From Zeimonas sp035303885 (GTDB taxonomy: Bacteria; Pseudomonadota; Gammaproteobacteria; Burkholderiales; Burkholderiaceae_E), in contig DATGRE010000279.1 of NCBI GenBank assembly GCA_035303885.1, positions 1 through 8,070 of the forward strand: DNA of 8,070 nt. Direction: 5' to 3'. Both the position numbers and the translations under genes were made by a program. Positions within the stretch are counted from its first letter, which is position 1. Each line of letters opens with the position of its first letter. Shown piece after piece: positions 1-5,218 of the stretch. Below the pieces are notes generated by a model. The model searched no databases. It saw only the letters and a program-made list of their open reading frames with translations, and was not told where the DNA came from.

Positions 1-84
1 CGCCGGCTGCGCCGGCACCTGCAGGGCAACCGGCGGCGGGCGCGGAACCGCCGAATCCGCGCCCGCGTTCGGCCGTTCAGTGCG
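1..84. other. Intergenic stub at left window edge with GC-rich inverted repeats
   Basis: No coding region can be supported here; the stretch lies downstream of the minus-strand ybaK stop. It holds two GC-rich inverted repeats: GCCGGC-TGC-GCCGGC at 2-16 and CGGCGG (31-36) paired with CCGCCG (48-53). Neither is followed by a T-run on either strand, so they cannot be called intrinsic terminators. One plus-strand frame reads as a Pro/Ala-rich tail, but it continues open through the antisense of ybaK and is not trusted. Confidence 0.3.
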
Positions 85-564
85 TCAGTGCCTGCGCGCC
101 TGGCAGAAGTGCCCGTGCAGCGCCGGAATCATCAGCTCGCGGAACTGTTCGGCCGACATCCGCAGCAGCTGCTCGTGGTCGCCGCCTTCCAGGTAGACGA
201 CGTCGTTGTCTTCCAGCTCGTCGTCGACGATCGTCTCGACGCCCCAGGCCATGCCGAACGGCGGGACGGCCCCCGGCACGCAATCGTCGAACAGCGACGC
301 GATGCGCCGCTCGTCGCACAGGTGCAGCCCCTTGCGCCCGAGCATCGTCGACAACTGTCCGAGCATCACGGACTTGTCCGCCGGCACGACCGCCAGCATG
401 CAACCCGAATCGTCCTCGAGCAGCACCGACTTGGCGAGCTGGCGGGCCGGGACGTGGGCGCTCCGTGCGGTCTCGGCGCTGGTGCGGCTCGGCTCGTGCT
501 CCCAGATCTCGTATTGCGCGCCGTGCCGGTCGAGGTAGTCGGTCAGGCGATTGGAGATCGACAT
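85..564 (-). CDS. ybaK: YbaK/EbsC-family aminoacyl-tRNA deacylase (trans-editing type)
   Basis: The 159-residue product fits a stand-alone YbaK/EbsC (ProX/YbaK-like) domain. Members of this cytoplasmic family hydrolyse mischarged aminoacyl-tRNAs, for example Cys-tRNA(Pro) or Ala-tRNA(Pro). The sequence shows the conserved lysine of the family in QLAKSVLL (K45), the Gly-x-Val-Pro-Pro-Phe-Gly loop at residues 98-104, and a conserved-looking end with YLEGG (124-128) followed by a Leu-rich helix. The length is normal for the family. The ATG at 564 is preceded on the minus strand by a clear Shine-Dalgarno (GGAGG, about 7 nt upstream). The gene stands alone: nothing convincing lies within 900 bases upstream. 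The exact tRNA substrate cannot be told, since several subfamilies (YbaK, ProXp-ala, ProXp-x) share this fold, so the symbol is family-level. Confidence 0.88.
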   Translation of the reverse strand: MSISNRLTDYLDRHGAQYEIWEHEPSRTSAETARSAHVPARQLAKSVLLEDDSGCMLAVVPADKSVMLGQLSTMLGRKGLHLCDERRIASLFDDCVPGAVPPFGMAWGVETIVDDELEDNDVVYLEGGDHEQLLRMSAEQFRELMIPALHGHFCQARRH

Positions 565-1475
565 GATGTGCCTCCGCCGTGTGCTTGCGATGAAGAGAAC
601 CCGGCGGCGAAGCCGGCCGGGGCTTCACGGTAGGGGTAGTGTGCGCCGGTCGGGGGCTGGCCACAACAAAGGATCGGTGCGGGCCGAAGGCGTGGCTGCG
701 TGTCGCCGGCGCGCGGCGTCGCTCGCTCGCACGCCGTGATCATGGGATGGGGTACTGGAGGCGCGGCAGAGTTGCCGAGATGAAACGTGCGATGCGAGCC
801 GATGCCGCCACGAACGCGCGAGGGTGCCCCGAATTCGCGTGATTTTCGGCGCCGCAACGTGCGCGTAGATTGGTCGGCGAGTGCTTCGCGGGAGTCGGCC
901 ATGTACACGAACGGAAAGCCAATCGCAGGCCGCAGAGCCATTGAAGGAAGCGGATGGTCGCTTGCGGCCGTGCGCCTGACGCGGGAGACGATGTTCCTAT
1001 TGGCGCTCGGCCTGGGCGCTTCCGGCATCGGCATCGGGTTGCTTTGTGCGGCGCCGGCTTCGGGTGCTTCGCGGGCGCTTGTACGCGTTGATGGCGAAGT
1101 GGTGGACGCGTCGGGGTATTGCGTTGCACACCGGGTTGGCGTCGGCGGCATGGGTCGAAGTGCGAGCGCCGATCGCGGGCTGAGTTAGGCGGTTTGCTTC
1201 GCGTCGGCCGCGCAGGTTCGCAAGGGCGATGAGCTACTGGTGCGTGGTGCGAGCAAGCAGAGAACGAGCGCACGCTTTTGTGGGCGCAGCCGAGAATACT
1301 TCGGGGCAGGCGTCGTCTCGGCTCGCTGCTCACCGCTCTTCAACGGGGGGAGCGGCCGCTTGGCGATCCGTGCCGCCTCGTCCGGTGGCATTCCCATTGC
1401 CCGCGTCGCACAGGCGACGTCGTGGTGCTCGGGTGCCAGCCCCAGCGCAACAGGACGCATCGCGTGGGTGCAGGC
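565..1475. other. Gene-poor 0.9-kb region
   Basis: No convincing gene was found in this roughly 900-base stretch. The first part must contain the promoter and leader of ybaK (minus strand); a GC-rich inverted repeat (CCGGC 601-605 with GCCGG 612-616) lies in that leader. The open frames that cross the stretch are Arg/Ser/Pro/Ala-rich, lack recognisable motifs and lack the strong G/C preference at codon third positions seen in the flanking genes. The only candidate with a plausible ribosome-binding site is 901-1188, listed separately at low confidence. No tRNA, rRNA or repeat array is visible. It may be decayed DNA left by an insertion next to the toxin-antitoxin pair, but no IS ends or target duplications were recognised. 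Confidence 0.5.
901..1188 (+). CDS. Possible small hypothetical protein (weak)
   Basis: This is a 95-residue open frame with ATG at 901 and a GGGAG motif about 6 nt upstream. The product has one hydrophobic, Gly/Ala/Leu-rich segment at about residues 31-49, which could be a single membrane span, and otherwise no recognisable motif. Codon third positions are noticeably less G/C-rich than in tarD or the LysR gene, and the frame also extends upstream to another ATG at 787. I do not recognise a family. The likeliest alternative is a chance open frame in GC-rich noncoding DNA, so it is recorded only because it is the best candidate in the gap. Confidence 0.15.
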   Translation: MYTNGKPIAGRRAIEGSGWSLAAVRLTRETMFLLALGLGASGIGIGLLCAAPASGASRALVRVDGEVVDASGYCVAHRVGVGGMGRSASADRGLS

Positions 1476-1499
1476 AATGTGACACCTACGTGCTACATT
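1476..1499 (+). promoter_or_regulatory. Toxin-antitoxin operator/promoter: 24-bp imperfect palindrome over extended -10
   Basis: Arm AATGTGACAC (1476-1485) and arm GTGCTACATT (1490-1499) are inverted copies matching at 8 of 10 positions around a 4-nt spacer (CTAC). The right arm contains TGC-TACATT (1491-1499), which fits an extended -10 element (TGn followed by a 4/6 match to TATAAT). This would place transcription start near 1506, just before the Shine-Dalgarno GGAG (1512-1515) and the ATG at 1523. Ribbon-helix-helix antitoxins typically bind palindromes overlapping their own promoter, so this is the expected site of autorepression. The palindrome is visible in the sequence; its function is inferred. 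Confidence 0.6.
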
Positions 1500-1522
1500 C
1501 AACGCTGGATCGGAGACTCGCC

Positions 1523-1813
1523 ATGCCAACGACGACCATTCGCCTACCGGAAGAACTGAAGGCTCGCGTCGCCCGCCTCGCGAAGCGCTCTGGTATCACG
1601 ACGCATGCCCTGATCGTGGAAGCGATCGGCGAGAAAGCCCGCGAGATGGAGCAGCGCCAGGAGTTCGTCGAAGAGGCGGAGAGCCGGTACGGCGACATCG
1701 TCGCTAGCGGGAAGACGATCCCCTGGAGCGAGATGCGCCGCTACCTGGAGGCGCGAGCGGAGGGGGCCGCTCCCCGTCGTCCCCGTTCCCGGAAGCTCGC
1801 ACCCGACAAATGA
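1523..1813 (+). CDS. Ribbon-helix-helix (CopG/ParD-like) antitoxin
   Basis: The 96-residue product opens with a short beta strand (TTTIRLP, residues 3-9). Two helices follow to about residue 45, the classic ribbon-helix-helix DNA-binding fold in which a dimer inserts its strands into the major groove. The rest is charged, with a GKTIPWSEMRRYLEAR segment (residues 63-78) of the type that wraps and neutralises ParE/RelE toxins, and an Arg/Pro-rich tail. ATG 1523 has GGAG 7 nt upstream; a longer in-frame reading from 1229 runs through Arg/Ala-rich non-family sequence and the operator, so it is rejected. The stop overlaps the toxin start (ATGA), implying translational coupling. The product is expected to neutralise the toxin and, with it, repress the operon through the palindrome at 1476-1499. 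Confidence 0.88.
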   Translation: MPTTTIRLPEELKARVARLAKRSGITTHALIVEAIGEKAREMEQRQEFVEEAESRYGDIVASGKTIPWSEMRRYLEARAEGAAPRRPRSRKLAPDK

Positions 1814-2103
1814 CGCGAATCGAGTTCGCGCCGGCTGTTGCGGAGGACTTTGATCGGATCTTCGACCACCTGGCGCACCACGATGCAGCGCACGCTGCGT
1901 CGCGGATCGGTGAGATCGTCCATGCGATCGATGTGCTGCAGCACAGTCCGCGGATCGGCAGGCCGATCGAGCGGGATCTCCGGGAGCTGGTCATCGGGCG
2001 CAAGTCGCGCGGATATGTGGCGTTGTATCGCTATGTCGAGCCGATCGATACGGTCTTCGTGCTCGCAGTGCGAAGTCAGAAGGAAGCCGGCTACGCGAGA
2101 TGA
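1810..2103 (+). CDS. parE: ParE/RelE-superfamily toxin
   Basis: The 97-residue product is typical in size and pattern for the ParE/RelE plasmid-stabilisation toxin superfamily. It has an N-terminal strand (IEFAPAVAEDFDRI), two amphipathic helices with the usual start of the second near an SRIGEIVHAI segment, and an SPRIGRP turn (residues 46-52). The C-terminal sheet contains LRELVIGRKSRGYVALYR and ends in VFVLAVRSQKEAGY. ParE members poison DNA gyrase whereas RelE members cleave mRNA on the ribosome. The sheet pattern, with no obvious RelE catalytic set, leans to ParE, but this is not decided by inspection. The start codon overlaps the antitoxin stop, so translation is probably coupled. The downstream gene is convergent and only 31 nt away. 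Confidence 0.85.
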   Translation: MTRIEFAPAVAEDFDRIFDHLAHHDAAHAASRIGEIVHAIDVLQHSPRIGRPIERDLRELVIGRKSRGYVALYRYVEPIDTVFVLAVRSQKEAGYAR

Positions 2104-2134
2104 GAAGCGTCGGGTTCTCGAGCCGCCTCCGCCC

Positions 2135-3202
2135 TCACCCACCGCCATACCCGCACGTCCGCGCGAGCACGATCGCCTGCGCCCGATTCTCCACCTGCAG
2201 CTTGGCGAACACGCTGGTGATGTGGTTTCGCACCGTCTTGTCGGTCAGCCCCATCACCGCGGCGATCTGCGCGTTGTCGCGACCCTGGGCGATCAGCTCG
2301 AGCAACTCGCGCTCGCGAGGCGTGAGCGCGGCGAATCGCGGGTCGGGCGCCGGGTCGGTCGAGCCGAGGAAGTCGCGCACCTCTTCGCGCCAGCGCGGCC
2401 ACGCCGGGTCGGCCTCGAGCATCAGGTGGTTCGCGCTGTCGAGCGGTACGAACCGGGCGTTCTCGATGCCGCCCGCGATCCGCCGGCCTTCGGCGAACGG
2501 CACCCGGCGGTCGCGGGCTGCGTGAAGCACGAGCGTCGGGCACCGGATCTCGGCGAGCTGCGCCGTCAGGTCGGCGTTCGCGAAGCTGCGCAGCAGTCGA
2601 ACCGCAGTGGCGGGTGAAGTCGAGAGGCGTTGCAGCTCGTTGAACCATTCGTGCTGCTCGATGCTGCCGCCCGGGATGAACTGGCTGGTGAAGAACTGTC
2701 GCCAGGCCGGGTCGTTCTTGCCCCAGCCGAGCTCCATCAGCTTCAGCATCGTTTCCTCTTCCTCGACATAGGCCGGGTCGGTGCTGCGCCGACGACGACC
2801 ACGGGCGGCGCCGCCGTGCAGGATCAAGTGGCTGACCCGATCGGGATGGCGAACGGCGAAGGCGATGCCGACGGTCGTGCCCTGCGAGATGCAAAGCAGC
2901 GGAAAGCGACCGAGCTTCGCGGTCGCGACGACGGTCTCGAGGTCGCGCACGTGGTCCTCGAAGGTCATGCTCTCGACGTCCCGGTCCGACAGGCCCGTGC
3001 CGCGCTGGTCGTAGCGCACGAGCGTCCGATCCCTCGACAGCGCTTCGATGAGGTAGCCCCAGACCGGGCTCTGCAGGTCGAGCTCGAGATGCGTCAACCA
3101 GTTGCCGACTTTGACCAGCGGCGGCCCGCTGCCGCTGAGTGCGTACGCGAGTCGCACGCCATCGTGCGCGGTGCAGAGACGGATCTTCTGCCGGACGGCC
3201 AT
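2135..3202 (-). CDS. Alpha/beta-hydrolase fused to C-terminal LuxR-type HTH
   Basis: This 355-residue two-domain protein carries an alpha/beta-hydrolase at residues 1-280. The domain has an oxyanion-side strand, an RYDQRGTGLSD segment (63-73), a nucleophile elbow CISQG with Ser106 (first Gly of GxSxG replaced by Cys), an acid at Asp231 (LHAARDRRVP) and His259 (DSANHLML), so the triad looks intact. Residues about 290-352 are a LuxR/FixJ-type helix-turn-helix, starting LTPRERELLELIAQG and including the recognition-helix segment DKTVRNHITSVFAKL. The natural reading is a transcription factor whose hydrolase-like domain senses, or binds and perhaps turns over, a small molecule; the ligand is unknown. 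ATG 3202 has GAGGAA 8 nt upstream. It is the last gene of the minus-strand group and converges on the toxin gene. Confidence 0.9.
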   Translation of the reverse strand: MAVRQKIRLCTAHDGVRLAYALSGSGPPLVKVGNWLTHLELDLQSPVWGYLIEALSRDRTLVRYDQRGTGLSDRDVESMTFEDHVRDLETVVATAKLGRFPLLCISQGTTVGIAFAVRHPDRVSHLILHGGAARGRRRRSTDPAYVEEEETMLKLMELGWGKNDPAWRQFFTSQFIPGGSIEQHEWFNELQRLSTSPATAVRLLRSFANADLTAQLAEIRCPTLVLHAARDRRVPFAEGRRIAGGIENARFVPLDSANHLMLEADPAWPRWREEVRDFLGSTDPAPDPRFAALTPRERELLELIAQGRDNAQIAAVMGLTDKTVRNHITSVFAKLQVENRAQAIVLARTCGYGGG

Positions 3203-3210
3203 GCGGGGTT

Positions 3211-3221
3211 TCCTCGCGAGG
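3211..3221 (-). repeat. Palindromic box 1 (TCCTCGCGAGG)
   Basis: CCTCGCGAGG (3212-3221) is a perfect 10-bp palindrome overlapping the Shine-Dalgarno region of the hydrolase-LuxR gene. It lies just downstream of a weak -10-like TAGCAT (minus strand, 3232-3227). A near-copy with one difference lies at 3284-3294. The position would suit an autoregulatory operator, but no binding protein is established. Confidence 0.3.
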
Positions 3222-3283
3222 CATTCATGCTACGCCTGCGCCGGTCCCGCAAAAACACGATCCGTCCCTGCCGCCGGTTCAGG

Positions 3284-3294
3284 TCCTCGTGAGG
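3284..3294 (-). repeat. Palindromic box 2 (TCCTCGTGAGG)
   Basis: This differs from box 1 (3211-3221) at a single central base and lies 73 bp from it, close to seven helical turns, just past the stop of the diiron gene. The two boxes bracket the 99-bp gap between the diiron gene and the hydrolase-LuxR gene. Alternatively the short CCTC/GAGG stem is just part of the 3' end of the diiron transcript; no T-run follows. Confidence 0.25.
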
Positions 3295-3301
3295 CGCGGG
3301 C

Positions 3302-4270
3302 TCAGGACATCGCCTTCTGCATCGCCGCTGGTTGCGCGTGCATCAACGGTGCCAGGGCCGCGAGCATCCGCTGCATCTGCGTTTCGTCGATCAGGCCGCC
3401 GAGAATCTTCTGGAACCGCGGCTCGAGCACGCCCGACACGATGTACTGCCAACGATAGGCCTTGAGCAACGTGGCGGCCACCGAGGCGGACCGTGCGGCG
3501 TCGCCCGTCATGCCGGTCTGCCGCAGGAAGTAGGCGGCGTCGGACCCGGCCTGCGCCTGCAGGATTCCGTCGACACCCGCCACGAGCACGATCAGGTCGT
3601 CGACGGCGGCGTCGCGCCCGGCCGGCGTGAGCTTGCCGTCCTCGCGGACCCACTCGAGCTCGTCCAGAACGGCGTGTTGCGATTCCTCTTTCCAGTGGAA
3701 CACGAACACGTCCTGGTAGAGCTCCGAGATGTCTTCGGCCGCGCCGATGCTGGCGCGGTAGTGCGCGAGGGTGAAGAGCTCGATGCAGCATGTGAGCGCC
3801 AGCACCGCCCACGTGCTCTTGCCGAGCACGAACGATGCGACGTCGTTCGGCCGGGGGACGAACGCGTAGCCGGGGGGCATGCGCTCGGCGACCAGCGATT
3901 CGATGCGGCGAAACAGTTCCTGATGCTTCAGTTCTTCGTCGGTGAAACGGACCAGCGCTTCGAGCGCCGTCTGGTCGCCGAGCCAGTGGTCGCGACTCAC
4001 TTCGAGCATCTTCGCACCGATGAACCGCTCGACGAGCCCGAACATGTTGGCGTAGGTGCGCCCCTGCACCTGGCTGAGGAAACGCTGCTCGTCGAGGCCG
4101 AGAAAGTCGATTTCGTCGACGCACGACAGGCCATCGGGTAGGTACTTCCGGTCCGGCTCGAAGAGGCGGTCGCGGATGACGTCGCGGTCGATGTCCCAGC
4201 GGATGCGCCGGGATACCTCGATGCACTTGGCGTAGCTGGGCGTCGTGGCGGAAGGGACGGTGGTTTGCAT
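3302..4270 (-). CDS. Ferritin-like diiron protein, AurF (N-oxygenase)-like ligand pattern
   Basis: The 322-residue helical protein has a full carboxylate-bridged diiron ligand set: Glu81 (LVERF), Glu113/His116 (EELKH), Glu164 (CCIELF) and Glu196/His199 (EESQH). His192 precedes Glu196 by four residues, giving HxxxExxH. This matches the seven-ligand arrangement described for AurF and related arylamine N-oxygenases, which carry one more His than ordinary ferritin-like proteins. It may therefore be an O2-activating oxygenase, but the substrate is unknown and a plain ferritin-like or MiaE-like role is not excluded. I chose the ATG at 4270 because it has GAGGA just upstream; the in-frame extension to 4429 is Arg/Pro-rich, motif-free and lies across noncoding DNA. 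The gene follows a hemerythrin-like gene, another diiron protein, on the same strand. Confidence 0.75.
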   Translation of the reverse strand: MQTTVPSATTPSYAKCIEVSRRIRWDIDRDVIRDRLFEPDRKYLPDGLSCVDEIDFLGLDEQRFLSQVQGRTYANMFGLVERFIGAKMLEVSRDHWLGDQTALEALVRFTDEELKHQELFRRIESLVAERMPPGYAFVPRPNDVASFVLGKSTWAVLALTCCIELFTLAHYRASIGAAEDISELYQDVFVFHWKEESQHAVLDELEWVREDGKLTPAGRDAAVDDLIVLVAGVDGILQAQAGSDAAYFLRQTGMTGDAARSASVAATLLKAYRWQYIVSGVLEPRFQKILGGLIDETQMQRMLAALAPLMHAQPAAMQKAMS

Positions 4271-4500
4271 GGCGGATCCTCGACAGGGTTTGCGTCGGAT
4301 GACGCGAGTGGATTGTCGAGATCCGGCCGGACGCGGGCACTGTGGCGCATGTCCCGGATTGCGGCAGAGCGCACCGAAGCGCGTGCGAAGTCGTGGGGCC
4401 GGTGCCCCGGGTCGACGTGCCGCCGACACCGACGAGGCAATTCGCCACGCTGCTGGCGCGCAAGCGGGCGTGAGGGCGTCAACGCCGGTTCGTGCCAGCC

Positions 4501-5163
4501 TCAGTCGCTCGCATCCCTGTAGCGAAACTCATCCCACTCGAGCTCCGACCACCACTCGGCCTCGAGTCCGTCGCAGGTCTCGCCGTAGGCCGGACACATG
4601 AAGCAACCGTCCCCGCGCGCGAGCTCGTCGTCCTCGATCGGCGGGTAACGATCCAGCAGTGTCGCGGCATGCTCGCGCGCGGCCGCCTCCGATTCGGTCA
4701 TCGCCCGATCCGGCAGCTCGCGAATCCCCGACCGGCGAAGCCGCTCCGGACCCTCGGTGAACATGACGGAGTTCTCCGCGTCGATGTGGCGCCAGAGCGT
4801 CTGCGAGTAGCGCGTTGCCAGGCTTCGAAGCCGGGCACGATCGTCCTCCGACTGCGGTCCTTGTTGGAGAAGCGGCGCCATCTCGTTCATCCACCCCTCC
4901 ATCTCGGCGTGCTGACGGCAAAGGGCGTACACCGGTCCGCGCTCGCGCGGCAGCTCCGCCTCCGTCACCAGCGCCTCGAAGAGCACCCGCTCCTCGCGGT
5001 CGTGGTGGAAGCGGCCGGCGAACTCGGTGAAGAACGCCGTGAAGCGTCGGCCGTCTTCGGCGTCCGCAGTTCCGTCGAGGAGTCCGTCGACGTACGCGCG
5101 GAAGGATCCGAGCACCTGATCGATCAGTGCGTGTTCGTCCTGGAGTGTCTCGATCAGCTTCAT
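4501..5163 (-). CDS. Hemerythrin-like (HHE) protein with C-terminal Cys cluster
   Basis: The 220-residue product has an N-terminal four-helix hemerythrin/HHE cation-binding domain. Probable iron ligands are His11 (DEHALI), His53 or His54 with Glu58 (FHHDREE), His85 with Glu87 or Glu89 (CRQHAEMEG), and His126 with Glu130 (WRHIDAEN). Such proteins bind a diiron centre and handle O2, NO or oxidative stress in the cytoplasm. Beyond the helical domain (about residue 140) comes an acidic extension with C187-FM-C190-PAYGET-C197 and a Trp/Glu-rich end (EWWSELEWDEFRYRD). The Cys triplet looks like a metal or redox site not present in minimal HHE domains. ATG 5163 has a strong GGAGGA 7 nt upstream, directly after a stable hairpin (5179-5212). 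The gene is co-oriented with the LysR gene (55-nt gap) and the diiron gene. Confidence 0.85.
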   Translation of the reverse strand: MKLIETLQDEHALIDQVLGSFRAYVDGLLDGTADAEDGRRFTAFFTEFAGRFHHDREERVLFEALVTEAELPRERGPVYALCRQHAEMEGWMNEMAPLLQQGPQSEDDRARLRSLATRYSQTLWRHIDAENSVMFTEGPERLRRSGIRELPDRAMTESEAAAREHAATLLDRYPPIEDDELARGDGCFMCPAYGETCDGLEAEWWSELEWDEFRYRDASD

Positions 5164-5178
5164 CGTCGGTTCCTCCTG

Positions 5179-5212
5179 ATGCGTCCGGCGCGTGGGAATG
5201 CGCGCGACGCAT
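5179..5212 (-). promoter_or_regulatory. Stable hairpin abutting the hemerythrin Shine-Dalgarno
   Basis: ATGCGTC (5179-5185) pairs with GACGCAT (5206-5212), and GCGCG (5188-5192) pairs with CGCGC (5201-5205). This gives a 12-bp stem with a 2-nt bulge (5186-5187) and an 8-nt loop. In the minus-strand transcript it ends 2 nt before the GGAGGA ribosome-binding site of the hemerythrin gene and begins 7 nt after the LysR stop. No U-run follows, so it is a poor intrinsic terminator. It could be a translational control element, an mRNA processing or stability barrier between the two genes, or a DNA-binding palindrome. Confidence 0.45.
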
Positions 5213-5218
5213 GGGCCG

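Noticed and set aside
1184..1190. GTTAGGC, resembling an integron attC core site
   Set aside because: No matching GCCTAAC-type partner or attC-like stem is present nearby, and nothing similar follows the toxin gene, so a cassette boundary is not supported.
740..1333. 197-residue minus-strand open frame
   Set aside because: It is Arg/Pro/Ser/Cys-rich with no motif or family resemblance, no convincing ribosome-binding site and codon use unlike neighbouring genes.
1229..1522. In-frame N-terminal extension of the antitoxin
   Set aside because: It would place the operator and promoter inside the coding region and adds Arg/Ala/Ser-rich sequence unlike any ribbon-helix-helix protein. ATG 1523 has GGAG at the right distance.
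2102..2119. GAGAA / TTCTC inverted repeat between the convergent toxin and hydrolase-LuxR genes as a terminator
   Set aside because: It has only a 5-bp stem with an 8-nt loop and no T-run on either strand.
4271..4429. In-frame N-terminal extension of the diiron protein (53 more residues)
   Set aside because: The extension is Arg/Pro-rich and motif-free, while ATG 4270 has a good ribosome-binding site immediately upstream.
4271..4500. Possible small gene in the gap between the hemerythrin and diiron genes
   Set aside because: The frames across this 230-nt gap are low-complexity and overlap flanking genes in the wrong frame. Only a short 5-bp palindrome (4475-4486) and the diiron gene's ribosome-binding site are visible.
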